A stretch of 64,000 nucleotides of DNA from Blastobasis lacticolella (lineage: Eukaryota; Arthropoda; Insecta; Lepidoptera; Blastobasidae): positions 10,478,001-10,542,000 of the forward strand of contig LR990067.1 of assembly GCA_905147135.1 (NCBI GenBank), in the 5' to 3' direction. Shown piece by piece: positions 33,725-46,300 of the stretch. Position 1 is the stretch's first letter; each line of letters opens with the position of its first letter. A model generated the notes under the pieces. It made no database searches, was not told where the DNA came from, and worked only from the letters and a program-made list of their open reading frames with translations. Made by a program: the position numbers and the translations under genes.

Positions 33725-34630
33725 TATGGTCTAAGATCCGACCATAGAATATCTTCCTTCATCTGTTATTTAAAGAAATCGTGCATTATATGATAGAACA
33801 GTACTCTAGTAAGGAAAAATATAGCACGCACTAGGAAACCTCGATTGGCAGGAGATGGCGCAGGATAGGGAGAGGTGGCGATCTCTGGTGTCGGAGGCCA
33901 AGATCCACTTTGGGTCGCTGAGCCAGCGCAGTAAGTAAGTACCCTGGTCCTTCTATGAGGTTGTCATAGTGACAAATCTACTCTCATCTGTTATTTAATC
34001 GAGTTATATGTCAAGTGAAAGGTGTTTCTTTCGGCTATCCAACAATGTGGTTACCTAGGCAAAACTTGGTCCGAACGGAAATATTGCACTATTCGGACTA
34101 CGGACTATTCGCGGTTATTTCCGTTCTGTACAAGTTTTAACTAGGAAACCATATATTGTTGGATAGCCGAAAGAAATACATTTAATTTGACATATAACTC
34201 GATCAACAAATCAGAGTAGATTATCCCCATAGAAGGACCAGGGTGGGAGTAGCAAATCCATGTATTCTTTCCTTCATCATCACAGCCCGTAACAGTCCAC
34301 TGCAGGGCTTAGGGCCTCTTCCACGAAAGGGGAGGTTATTGCCACTATCTCCACGCTTGGCAGGCGGGTTGGAGATCGCAGTGTTTAAATATTAGAAAAG
34401 GAAAATGCTGCTGCCCATTTTCCAGACTACGGAGACTCTTGATATTTTGCCTCGAAAACATTAGTCGCCTTGTACGACACCCATGAGTGTATGGGGTTGG
34501 TGCTATTCTACTCTACCGGACACCACACGGCCATTCTTTCCTTAATTGAGTAATATTCTTTCATATAACGCATGATTTTTTTTAATAAAAGATATGGGAA
34601 GTTATTACTATGGCCGGATCACCTACTAAT
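33725..34630. mobile_element. Nested foldback elements P6 with family C insertion
   Basis: Outer arms 33725-33830 and 34545-34630; inner palindrome 33940-34250; family C repeat 34272-34542 and a LINE-tail-like piece (33830-33935, ERWRSLVSEAKIHFGSL) between them. Confidence 0.75.
34272..34542 (-). mobile_element. Family C repeat
   Basis: Minus-strand copy between the arms of a larger foldback element (33725-34630). Confidence 0.85.
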
Positions 34631-34829
34631 ACTCAGGTGAAGGAGATAGCAGTAGCTATGTCACGCTTTTTCTCGCTTATCACGCTCGAGTTACTTGTGC
34701 TTACCATGCAAGTGTGCGCGGCGTAAGAAAACTTTACCCCCTCCCGCACCCCCCAACGGGTGTCTCCCGATGTCTCCCGAGCGTTGTGTACTAGTATCTA
34801 CGTAACCAATATACTAAGTCTTAAGAATC

Positions 34830-35180
34830 ATCTTGGCGTTCATATCCCGGTTATGCTCTCGCGCACGAGGGGCTGGAGTTAGCCTTGACCATGCTGCAGG
34901 ATTTGGCAGATCAGGTAATTACAGTGGAGCGACTGCCATCTGATCTGAGTGACCCTGCTATCAGGGGAACTTGACCAAATTGGATCATGGATACACATTC
35001 AGTCGCCTGAATGTGCAGGTTTCATCACGATGTTTTCCCTCACCGTATGAGCATCGGTTTCGACTTAACTAATGTACATAGCTCAAAAAGGAGCCATTGG
35101 TAGGCGGCAGTGGGATTCGAACCCGGTATCTATCGCTTACGAGTCGGATACCTTAAACACTCGGCCACCGACGCTCCTTT
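34830..35180 (-). mobile_element. tRNA-derived SINE (family E)
   Basis: Minus-strand copy; its tRNA head at 35100-35177 reads GGAGCGTCGGTGGCCGAGTG on the minus strand. Confidence 0.85.
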
Positions 35181-35479
35181 TGCCTATACTGTAAACAGGA
35201 TCAAGATTATGTTAATAATAGTCATAAGTATTTTTGAAAGATAATTTGTTAAAATACGGTGCTAATCCAAGACATTGTAAAAAAAATGTCCACGTCTAGG
35301 TTTTTAGTGAACTAAACCCAATCCGTAATATAACTCTCAATTCTGGTATGATCAGTTTTTGAGGTCAGCAGCCAGACTTCACTCCCCTTCCTCTCTAGAA
35401 AATATTTCTAATTACGTCCATGATAAAGTTTTTGCCATGAACACTCATCATCATCATCGTCAGTCCTGGCTTCTGTCAG

Positions 35480-36140
35480 GGTCCGCTCATACTCCTCTAT
35501 TTCACCCAGCCTTGGGCACCCTGTCGTCGTAAGCCGTTGGCTCTCGCATCCGACTCGGCGATGTCAATCCATCGCTTCTTGGGCCTTCCGCGGGACCTCT
35601 TTCCTGATATTGGTAGCCTTAAGCACCTATTTTGAGGTATATAACCCTTAGACCCTACGTGTAAAATCGGGCTCTTATAAGTACGAAACAAGAAAATACT
35701 TTTCTATTTTCTTCTTGATCGTTCCCTCACTGCTGAGGATCGTGACATCTTCGGAGTTTGTCAACTGCATGTCTCCATCGGTTTCGATCAGTCGCCTGAT
35801 GTAATGCGACGTTGACGGATGTATCCAATTGTTCGGATATTTGGTCCGCCCATCTCTTCGGACTTCGGACTTTTCCCGTCACCATAAGTCGTTCAAGATT
35901 GTTGTTAGGCCAACGGGCGATATGGCCACTCTTTGCATACAGATCGACGATAATCGCTGTGTATTCTGCAATTTTAATTCCTTTAAAACCGACACGTTAG
36001 TGCAGTATGCTGTCCATGGAATTCTAAGTAAGCGGCGCCAACACCACATCTCGGAATCGTAAATCTTTGTTCTATCAGCGACTTTCATAGTCCACGTCTC
36101 AGCTCCATAACGAAATATGGAGAAAACCAGTGTGCGGACT
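35480..36140 (-). mobile_element. RTE-type LINE fragment (reverse transcriptase C-terminus)
   Basis: Minus-strand frames read DSEMWCWRRLLRIPWTAYC with TNVSVLKELK, then GKRSRGRPKKRWIDIAESD, the standard end of RTE-like endonuclease/reverse-transcriptase proteins. Frames are broken by shifts and stops. Smaller pieces of the same end: 11985-12115 (+, GKRSRGTPKKRWIDIAESD) and 54090-54175 (+, [19 protein letters not shown]). Confidence 0.85.
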
Positions 36141-36854
36141 AGGTGTGTCTTTGTTCTTCTTATTCTTTTAACGTGTAACGTGGTTATGCCCGATTTCTCG
36201 AAAAAGGACCCTACCCACTAAAACCCCTCTATCTATCCACAACCGCTTTTTATTGAAACACCAGGACCTCATACATAGTTTGCACTGTGATGTTTCGGCG
36301 GATACCCAAACTATGCTGGGTCTATCAGCATGTACGGGAGACATCCTGATACACTAGGATGTCACCCAGTCATGTGGACCCCCGACTCTTCCCCACTGGT
36401 CCCAGATAACGGTTGCCCTAGGTTCTAATTGATCTGAATTTTTACATTAAATTTAGGCTTTTGATAATCTAGGTTTATAATGCGAATTCACAAAAAACTA
36501 TTTACATAATGTGGCAAAGATTAGTGCCTCTAGTTTAAAGAAAGACGAAGTAATGTACTTACAGATACTCATTTACTTTAAGTTAATTTTGACATTGACT
36601 ACTTTGTATGAATTTGTATTTAGGACTTAAAATAGGTTTCTAAATATGTAATATATCCTATAATGTACATAATTTTTTAATTTATAAAATAAGAAAATTA
36701 AAGTATCTAATTGTTATAATCACATAATGATATTAAACCGTAATTTTCTCTAATGGCTATGGTATAATAATATATGGCATACCATATTTAAATTGTAATT
36801 TTGTGATGTGTATTTTAATTTAAATTAAGAATGATTGATAATTTATGATATTGT

Positions 36855-37090
36855 TTAACCCGGTCTGTCAGACAAGAGGTCTAGGGTTCGAGTCCCGACC
36901 GAGAAGAAATTTAAATGATGAATTTCTTTTACTGGTCCGGGTGTTATATGTATAATAAGCATGTATTTAAAAGTATATAATGCAGTTTATCAGTTGTCTA
37001 GTCACCTACAACATAAGCTTTACTTACTTGATGCTGGATGGTGTTGTGTGTTGTTTACAACTAAAGCATATTGATATTTATTTATTTATT
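36855..37090 (+). mobile_element. tRNA-derived SINE (family D), diverged
   Basis: B box GGGTTCGAGTCCCGACC near 36884; the body is recognisable but diverged (GATGCTGGATGGTGTTGTGT). Its (TTTA)n tail supplies minus-strand AATAAA signals. Confidence 0.8.
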
Positions 37091-37247
37091 GTTTATTACT
37101 GTGACTTTAAATAATTGTAGATATTCTGAAAATATTTATATTGAATAAAAATTATTGGAACTTAAACTTGGAAGTAATAAAAGAAAAAAAAACGAAGACT
37201 TCATTCATACGCTCCGCCGTAATCAGATAAAAAAAACACATAAAAAT

Positions 37248-37375
37248 TCAATAGCCAGTCAAAGCTACATACACTACAAATTCTAATATCAAATACTTAG
37301 TACACATAAATGGCACCTGTATCACATCCACGGTGTCTAACAGTTTGGTAAGGGGCGACGTGTTCATAATATCAC
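37248..37375 (-). CDS. Candidate exon after GALNT exon 9 (possible terminal exon)
   Basis: Acceptor TTATTTCTAG is followed by an open frame in the phase left by GALNT exon 9, reading GDIMNTSPLTKLLDTVDVIQ. It then either splices at a weak GTGCCA donor (37316) or runs through a less coding-like stretch to a TGA at 37248-37250. AATAAA signals on the minus strand lie about 155 bp further, inside a SINE. An exon that splices at GTGCCA would exit in phase 0, which does not fit the next recognised exon at 28.2 kb directly. It could instead be a 5' exon of gene 2, since an ATG lies 9 nt after the acceptor. Confidence 0.4.
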
Positions 37376-37419
37376 CTAGAAATAAAGAACCTGATGAAGA
37401 TACATTTTAAGGGTATTTT

Positions 37420-37750
37420 ATGTCATACGGTATGCAAACAGGCAAGCGGGCCACCTGATGGAAAGTGGTCACCACTGCCTATAGACATTAGCAACACCGA
37501 GAGTATCGCCAATGCGTTGCCCACCTTTATAACACGTTGCTCTGGCAGCAAAAAGACAAATGTCCCTCCACTGCCAAAGCCACGGTTCCCCAAATCCCCA
37601 TCCCATGGAACAGTGGAAACCTTACTCACCGGCAGAACCACAATACTATTTAAAAGAGTATTGTTTAGCTGCGGTATTCTGTAAGGTGGAGGTACTTCCC
37701 CAGTCGGGCGGCTCCAATTCGAACGGGATACCCCGCTATGCCCTACCTCT
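37420..37750 (-). mobile_element. LINE 3' end (family B)
   Basis: Minus-strand 3' end with GGTGACCACTTTCCATCAGG and CCCGCTTGCCTGTTTGC before an A/T tail. Near-complete relatives at 39793-40130 and 13075-13320; fragments at 240-415, 920-1065, 4300-4395, 20128-20190, 29445-29580, 47195-47320, 57745-57845 and 58115-58230. Open frames over these copies are repeat translations. Confidence 0.75.
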
Positions 37751-37756
37751 CTTAAA

Positions 37757-38040
37757 TACCGGCGTAATATATACCGGGTTTCCTACCGCGTACTTTTGTT
37801 GACGAGTAGCCCGATATTTCGACACAGTTGCCTGCATCGTGGTCACGGGACGACTGGAGAGCTGCGAGAGAAACTCTTGCGAAAGCGGGTAGATCGACTT
37901 CGGCCGCTTTATCGCTAACCAACACCGTCCGGCGCTCGCAGCTCTCCAGTCGTCCCGTGACCATGATGCATGCAACTGCGTCGAAATATCGGGCTACTCG
38001 TCAACAAAGGTACGCGGTAGGAAACCCGGAACATACCTTT
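37757..38040. mobile_element. MITE P7 (CCGGGTTTCCTACCGCGTAC termini)
   Basis: Long inverted repeat: ACCGGGTTTCCTACCGCGTA / TACGCGGTAGGAAACCCGG ends, then CGATATTTCGACxCAGTTGC and GGTCACGGGACGACTGGAGA arms around a GC-rich centre. Relatives: 60757-60895, 26203-26280 (ends only), 13033-13080 and 56963-57013 (one arm each) and the palindrome 12770-12890. Confidence 0.87.
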
Positions 38041-39229
38041 AAAATGTGTGATAATAACCGCGATAGTTTTAAATCTGATAGAGATGTTTATCTTTTTCTC
38101 TTTCTAGACATTTTGTTGTAATAGTAATTGTATTTATAGTATTCAATTTAATTTAATCTCATATTTTTTTTTTAACTTATGTCAATGTTTTCCTGTTAGC
38201 ACCTACTTAATCACTCTCTCACAGCATGGTCTGCTGGTTGACTGTTAGACAAAGCCTCAATGGCTTTAAGTCCGCCAATTGCTGTAATTTGTGCAATAAA
38301 GTTTTTAAATAAAAAAATAAAAAAAACAAGGGTTGCGTGGAAGAGATCGCTTGGTCAATGTTTGAAAAGTTACATTTTCTTATTTATATAATTTTGTGTG
38401 CAATAATGAGTATCTATCTATCTAACCTCGGTTTAACAAAGACAGTTTTGCAGTACGTATAAAAACGGACTTTATTCTATGAGAAATACATTCCACTTTG
38501 ATCCAGCTCTCTGTATGAGCTAGGGTTCTACTTAAGGGTGGTGACCGCTTAAGAAAGCTCTAAGTCAAAACTCCGTAAATGCTTTCAGCGAAAGATTTAC
38601 AAACTTTATGTTAGTATAGCTACATAAGTACGATTATATCATGTTTCTGGCTGTTAGTTGGTGTTTAGATAAATGCACAACGCATTCTCTTGTATCTTGT
38701 GGCTCAACATTACCTGCTGTAAAATTCCTGTCTCAATTTCTGTAAAGGTTGCCTGGAAGAGATCGCTCGTAGCGATAAAGCCGCTTTTGCTAATACGTGT
38801 TCCTTGCAAGTGATTGGTATTGGGATATTTTATGAGCAATAAAGTGTTTATTTATCTATAATAAATAAATAAAATATCAACTAAATTTACAATCACAATT
38901 TTATGAGTTGTAGGGGTCTCCTTTTAAGTAAGGGTTTACTTGTGTCAGGAGGCCCCGTTGTTCTCAACAGAGTTAACAAAAGCAATTTAGTGGGGAACAA
39001 CATTAAAAATATGAAAAAGACGATACGGAACACAATTTGTAATAAACAATTAATCTAATATTTAAGTCACTATACCTACTTTGATTTTAATTCAAAGATA
39101 GGAAATGTGACGAGTCTTGGTAAAAGACCCAGCGTCCACCATGATTTAAAATTTATAATATTTATTGCTTAACATCATTGTGTGCGTGTGCGTGTGTAAT
39201 AATATTAATAATAAGTTTTTGGCGGTAAA

Positions 39230-39510
39230 GGGATAAGGTAGCCGCCAATGTTGGCAAGCAAGGAGATGGGCAAGATCACCTAGAAGACAAGGGTATTCAC
39301 CCATCTGGCCGGGTGTTGTAACCAGAGGACCAAGGGTCCAATAGTTAATCGTCAAAAGTTGTATTTATGCCGCAGAAGTTGGCACACTTCTCTAGCGCGA
39401 TTTAGAACGGTCAGCGCCATCTATATGCGGATGCTTGCCAACCTTATGTTCGTCTACTCGTAATGTTAGTATTGTTGAGTTGCCCTATTGGAGCGATGGA
39501 TGTTGTTTAT
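39230..39510. repeat. Interspersed repeat F (GTTGTAACCAG block)
   Basis: Shares CTGGCCGGGTGTTGTAACCA, CTTCTCTAGCGCGAT and ACGGTCAGCGCCATCTAT with 57325-57560; class unknown. Confidence 0.75.
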
Positions 39511-39792
39511 TTATCTTTTCACATATGCACGTATAAAATATATAAAAATTAAACAATGTTTCACGAAATAACCTGCGTGAGCGATTGGTGTCTGCACTAG
39601 GTTATAAATACCTATTTTACAGATCGTCAGGCCCTAAGCCCATTGGAATAGGCCAGAATTTGATTTTAACACACCTGATGGAAAGCGACACACACACAAC
39701 AGAACAAATCAGAGTAATAAATTACAACCAACCTTAACAAAGTAAGTACAAGGATTCTATCTCAATTGAGTCTGTCGCAGTAGTCTGCAATA

Positions 39793-40130
39793 TTTTTTTT
39801 ATGTCATACAGTGAGCAAACAGGCAAGCGGGCCACCTGATGGAAAGTGGTCACCACTGGCTGTAGACAGTAGCAACACCAAGAGTATCGCCAATGCGTTG
39901 CTCACCTCTATAACACGTTGCTCTGGCAGCAAAAAGGCAAATGCCCCTCCATTGCCAAAGCCACGATTCCCCAAATCGCCACCCCATGGAGCACTGGAGA
40001 CCTTACTCACCGGCAGAAACACAATACGAGTATTGTTGCTGCGGTATTCTGTAAGGCGGAGGTTCTTCTCCAGTCGGGTAGTTCCAATTCGAACGGGATA
40101 CCCCGCTATGCCCTACCTCTCTTAAAGTAA
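39793..40130 (-). mobile_element. LINE 3' end (family B) abutting GALNT exon 9
   Basis: Its 5' edge lies about 27 bp past the donor of GALNT exon 9, and a read-through stop codon for that exon falls at the junction. Confidence 0.75.
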
Positions 40131-40156
40131 AGATTGGGTGTGCAGCAAATCCTTAC

Positions 40157-40322
40157 CGGCCATCCTGTAGTGGTTATCAGCGGTATAGTCCACGGTCCAA
40201 ATCTGTTCAGCGCCCTTCCTGCACGGCTTGAGCAGGAGGTCGGCCCCGGACGCACTCCCGGCGTCGAGGCAGAGTCCACTCTTCTCGTGTTGCAATTGCA
40301 GAGTGGCCAGGTACTTCCAGGT
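40157..40322 (-). CDS. GALNT: GALNT exon 9 (lectin gamma repeat)
   Basis: 166 nt, acceptor CCCCGTTCCAG, donor GTAAGGATT, phase 0 to 1. It encodes [37 protein letters not shown] and [22 protein letters not shown] and QIW are the gamma-repeat signatures, normally close to the family's C-terminus. If the donor is not used, the frame runs 11 codons further to a TAA at about 40125, which falls at the edge of a LINE fragment (39793-40130). Either that read-through or splicing to the 37.3 kb exon could end the protein. Confidence 0.92.
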
Positions 40323-43300
40323 CTGGAACGGGGCGGTTTCATTGAGCACGAATCAGTACTCTTGTTCTGGATACAACTGTGTGATTTTTCATTGTACGCG
40401 GTGATAAACGAGCAGACGGATCGTGGTAAGCCGTAACTGTCGCTGCATCAAGTATGCAGCAGAATCCCCCGCGATTTTGACATATAAGAGAGTCTCATTA
40501 ATTAGATAGGCAACGCACTACTGAAAACCTAACGAAATGCGAAAACACTCCTTTGTGGCACTGCACTATCCCCTATGCAGCAGAATACCCCCCTGACAAG
40601 TACAGCACCGTGAGATTATGACATATTAGAGAGTCTCATTCAATATATAGGCAACACTCTACTGAGAACCGAACGGAATGCAAATGCGAAAGCTCTAATT
40701 GCTATCTGTGCACCCTCTCCTGTCCCACTCCTATACAGCAGAATCTATTGTTATCTCTACTATATAAAAATAAGTCGGGTTTTCCTTCCTGACGCTATAA
40801 CTCCAGAACGCACGAACCGATTTCCACGGTTTTGCATTCGTTGGAAAGGTCTCGGGCTCCGTGAGGTTTATAGCAAAGAAAATTCTGGAAAAATTTGAAA
40901 AGAAAAGCGGGAAAATCGTGTAGGGTAGGTGTAGGGTAGGTGTAAGGTAGGTGTAGGGTAGATGTAGGGTAGATGTAGGGTAGGTGTAAGGTAGGTGTAG
41001 GGTAGGTGTAAGGTAGGTGTAGGGTAGGTGTCGGGTAGGTGTAAGGTAGGTGTAGGGTAGGTGTAGGGTAGATGTAGGGTAGGTGTAGGGTAAGTGTACG
41101 GTAGGTGTAGGGTAGGTGTAGGGTTAGAACGCTACGCGAACGAAGTCGCGCCGGGTCCACTAGTTGTGTATATATTTGACCCTTTTCCTTGCATATTCGC
41201 ATGCATAGTTTGACACTTCGTTAGTGAATATAATCCGATGTCTATTCTAGGCTAATTACGTAAGTCTGTTGCCAACAATTCTCTGATTTCAATCATTAAA
41301 ATTGTTATTTTCGCGATTACGTATGATCGATTTAATAGTTTCAGGTTATTGCAATGGGACTTTGTTAGCACCTGAACGGCAAAAGAGACAATTTCAATCA
41401 TTGAAATTACGTACGTACGACAGAGTTACGTAATTCGCCTACTGATATTCTTATGTGGCGGCCACGCACCATCAGGTGGCCGCTTCTGTTAGTCTACCGT
41501 ATAAACTAAAGAAAGCAGTACGGGGAGATACGAGCCGTACCATTTCAGGGGGCTCAAGCCAACCTCACCAGTAGGCTAATTGTATGTAACTCTGTTGTTA
41601 ATAATTGTCTGATTTCAATGAATAAATTTGTTACTTTCTCGATTACGTATAATCAATTATATGGGTTCAGTTGCAAACAAAATTGCATTGCAATAAACAG
41701 AATCTATTAAACCGATGATACGCAATCGCAAAAGTAACAATTTCAATAAATTAAATCAGAGAATTGTTCGCAACAGAGTTGCGTAATACGCCTTCTGCTC
41801 GCGGTCCTTGCTGACAGACGAACCAGGTTCTGGAGAACCAGCTATTCCCAGGGGTGCGCGGGACGGATAGCAGTCACCACACGAAAAAAGGTAAAATACT
41901 ACAAATTTACTATACTACAAAAGGAAATTATCCTAGTAGGAATTAGAAAAAGCTCTTTCTCCAAAGTAGAGCGGATCCTAGGCGGAGCCGAGATTTGAAT
42001 CTAAAATAACAAGCTTCATCACAGCCCATAACAGTACACTGCAGGACTTAGGACCTCTCCCACGAAAGGGGAGATTATTGCCATAATCTCCACGCTTGGC
42101 AGCCGGGTTGGAGATCGCAGTGTTATAAATATACAATGGAAAACGCTGCCACCCATTTTCCATCCTACGGAGACTCCTGACATTTTGCCTCGAAAACAGT
42201 AGTCTGTAGTCTAGAATTTCAACCAGAAACGTACATCGCCTGTTAGAGAAAAACCCGAAAATAGGATGCGATCGCCGGACATCACACGGCACTTTTACAT
42301 ACATACTTCAAATATACATTCTCCCATTCGAATTTCAACCAGAAACGTACATCGCCTGTTAGAGAAAAACCCGAAAATAGGATGCGATCAGACTTCTAGA
42401 GTCTACAGAGACACTAGAAGTTTGGTCTATGGGTTATTTAACGTACCTGGCCTTGACGAGGCGGCGTTTGACAATGCCACATCTGCACTTTGTAGCCAGT
42501 TTTGTCCAGCTCCTCGTCTCGTCTGTAACCAACGCGATCAGACACTTATCATCATCAACAGACGGTCACTATCCATTGTATTTTGATCATTATATGATAA
42601 TCGCCGCTCTCTTTCGTTTAGGTCAAAACTGCGCCGAGGTCGGAAAATGACCCGTCCACAGAAAGTCCAATTGTTTTTTATACCACTGCGGTGGCAAACA
42701 AGCTTACGGCCCGCCTGGGGGCGTACCATGGGCTCTTATAGCAGGACTTAAACAGAACTGCCCTGCTTATAATGAGACAAGCTTATGGGACACGTATAGC
42801 GCTGTCTCGTTCTAAGCAGGACAGTTCTGTTTAGGTCCTGCTATAAGAGCTCATGGTAAGCCCCCTGATGGAAAGCAGTAACCACAGTCTATGGTCGGAC
42901 CTATGCCAATTCTCAAAATGGTCCATTCGCGGAATGTCCTATTTATGAACGTTAGTTTTCATCTAATGATCAAATAACAGTAGACAGTTACTGTCAATTA
43001 ATAATGATGAGTGTCTTATTAGACTGTGAGGGCACCGTAGGTTATCCAACGTTGTCGAGTTAAAGAAAAATTCTACTCGGTAGCAATAGTAGAGGTTTGG
43101 GAGCCGTACAAATCGTTGGCCTGCTTGTGCACAAATTGAAACAAAAAATCTTTTTTGTGACCCTGCCTTTGACTTTTCTCAGCAACAGTACTTACATATC
43201 CTCTTATGTGGGTTCTAGAAGTAAAATAAACTAGGGTGTGCCTTCTATCCTTTTGGCAGTTTCGCTTTTCAGACACATTAAAAAGTCACTTTTCTTTTTG

Positions 43301-46300
43301 GTGCATATAATGTGGCTGAAAAGCGAAACTGCCAAGAGAGTGTGCGGCACCCTGGTTTCACTTCTAGAACCCACACAAGATTATATGCAAGTACTATGTA
43401 TAGCTACGTAAAGTCAAAGATTTAGTCACTAAAAAATTTTATTGCTTGGTTGTGCACGGCCAGACCAACGTTTTGTGAGTAACCTTAACTATCGCAATTT
43501 TTTTTGTACTCGCTGACGAAGGATAAGATTCGGCTTCCTCACAGTCTATACCGCTTTGGTTTCAGTGGCCCTAGCACAAGTGTGTCCGCGACAAAGCTCG
43601 CGCCGCGAGAGAGCGTTTGTCTCTTTCTCTCAATACTAAGACGAAAGAGATAGCAATACCTTTGCCGCGCTTTTTCTCGCTTATCGGGCGCTAGAGCAAC
43701 TTGTGCTAGGCCTACAGACGAAACAAGGAGCTGGATGAACCCGGCTACAAAGTAAACATGGTATATAGTAAATTGCTGCCCCATCGGGAACAGTTACAGT
43801 CGAGGTCATTAATATGTGAGCATTACCAAACCTTCAAATATAAATACACATGGAAGGTGGTGGTGGGTGGAAATATCTGAGCAGATTCATCAATCTAACA
43901 TATGTACTCTGCTCAGATATATAAGTACCCTTCTATGTACATTTATATTTGAAGCCTTGGCAATGCTCACATGTTAATGAACTCGACTATACATTAAATA
44001 ACCAATAAAAGACCAAATTCCTCATACCAGTGGTAAATACCGGCTCAGTGGCTAGCGGTAAATGCCAGACAGGGTCCGTTCTTCCCGTTCAGTCTCGTAA
44101 TGTCAACTTCGCAAAATGTCGTGGCAAAACGGCAACTTCTAATTATTACGCTTATTATATTTGGCTACATTCAGTCGCCCAAATTCAGACGCAAAAAGCA
44201 TGAGCGCAAATCAAAGTGGAATGTATTGCTCTAACATAAGGTCTATTTTTGTACCACGCCTTTTGGAAAGCGGAGTGTCGCGTAACATGATATAAGTGAT
44301 ATAAAAATGGACCTTATTCTATGAGCAATACATTCCACTTTGATTTGCTTTTTCGCTATTACTTGATGCTGCCGTGGTGCCTAGCATTCATTTTATATTG
44401 TATGACGTTCATAAGTGTTTGTGAAAACCTAAACTGAATAAACGTATTTGATTTGATTTGATTACGTGATTGCTTCTGAATTTATACGACTAAATTTGGC
44501 GCAATGTAATAAAGCGCATATGCCAACTTCTCATAATGCCAACTTAGCAAAATGACGCACTTTACTGAAAGCGGTTTTCCTAATTCCTACCAGAGAAATT
44601 GAATTAAAATTTGTAGTGTTTTGGCTTTTAACGTGCGGCGACGACGACAGCCATCTTACCCACGTAACCCTTCAGAGAATAGCCGGTTTGCCAGAACCTC
44701 GTCAGTCTGTCAGCAAGGATCGGGAGCAGGTGAGGTTGGTATGGGCCCTTACTACGGTACAAGAGCAAAAGTGCATTCCCACTTCAAGAAAATGTTCCTT
44801 TGCCGCTATAGCAACATTCACGGCATTTGATTTGTATTTAGCCAAACTCAATTTGCTAAAAGAAGGGAGCATTAGCTGTTCCTTATGCTCAAAGGACTCG
44901 TCCTTCACCCCGGGGTATTTTTTATTTAATAAATTATAAATTCAATTCATAAATGCTATTAAAACCGTCTAACAACTAGACAATAGTGCAAAGGAATATG
45001 GTCCTTAAGGTGGTCAAGCACTTATGCTGTTGCATTGTGGTGTAATTCCCGCAACCCCGCTTTAGAAAATTCCAAATTACTGCTTTTTATTAGGAGCTTT
45101 TATTTAACTTGCACTGTTCGTGTGTAAGTTGTCCGTCAAAATTTACAAATCAATTTTCGACCATTTGTTGGTTTCCGATTGAGCTGAAATTTGGTATATG
45201 TAGCATGGATGACAATGCATTAATATGGTACCATGGAGCTGGTCTGATGATGGAGTCGGAAGGTCATAGGAACTAATGAACGCAATAAGATGACCCTATC
45301 GTGTTTGGGCTCTTTGGAATGGTCTTGGAGTAGCTACTATACCGCGCGATAAAAGCTTGTTATTGCGCTTATAACGCATTCCTAAATTCAGTGACTGAAT
45401 TCAGAAACAAAAAGCGTGAGAGCAAATCAAAGTGAATTGTATTGCTCATAGAATAAGGTCCATTTTTGTATCACTTACATTAAGGCACGCGTCGCTCCGC
45501 TTTTCAAAAATCCGAGATACAAAAATGGACCTTATTCTATGAGCAATACATTCCACTTTGATTTGCTTTCACGCTTTTTGTTTCTTTATTCAGTCACTGA
45601 ATTTAGGAATGTGTAATAAGCAGATATGAAAAAATATTGAACTTAATATTTTTCGAAATATAAATTGTTTGAATTTTAACTACACTGTGAACACAGCTTT
45701 ACCCTGCATGCAGTCGTCACTATTATCTTACGGCGAATAGAGTATACAATTTATATTCACCTAAATATGGCCCTCTCATTTTGTCATGTATGTTGTATCT
45801 CTTTCGCGCAATACATAACACCCTACACGTGTCGTCACCTTGCGAAAAATAATTCCATTGCTATTGAGAATATATTTTTAATTTTAAATGATTATTATGG
45901 AATTATGAATTTATTTTTTGAATTATTGTAATTGAATTTTAATTAGGGATGCAACGATACCGATACGATAATCGTATATCGGCGATTATCGTAAACCTTT
46001 ACGATTATTCGTTATCGTAAATATTACGATACGCTATTTTTACGATACATTTATTTCAAAAATTTTAATTTTTAAATTTTTACTGTTTTGGGTGAAACGA
46101 AACGCATAATGCGTCAATTTCTGAACGCTTCGCAAATTAAATAATAGTCAGTAAATGTAACAAATAGTAACAATTTAAAAAATTAAAATATAAGTTAATG
46201 ATGAAAATTGATAAAATTAATAAATATATTGATTAAAAATGTATAACTTTTTTATACTTTTACTTTACTTAGTCTTACAATAATAACATACAACAAAGCT

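Larger units (their letters stand above)
28225..37247. other. Transposon-rich stretch between the two genes (no secure exon)
   Basis: Filled with LINE, SINE and foldback elements listed separately. Unassigned parts (30170-30790, 31410-32380, 35180-35470, 36140-36850) are AT-rich. Any missing 5' exons of gene 2 would be here or further right. I looked for an exon entering in phase 0 and leaving in phase 1 and found none. Confidence 0.6.

Noticed and set aside
40918..41125. Interstitial telomere repeat or CRISPR-like array
   Set aside because: The unit is 11 bp, not TTAGG, has no unique spacers and lies within Helitron ends.
44616..44939. 107-codon plus-strand open frame
   Set aside because: No splice signals, family resemblance or sensible composition; likely chance or an old repeat.
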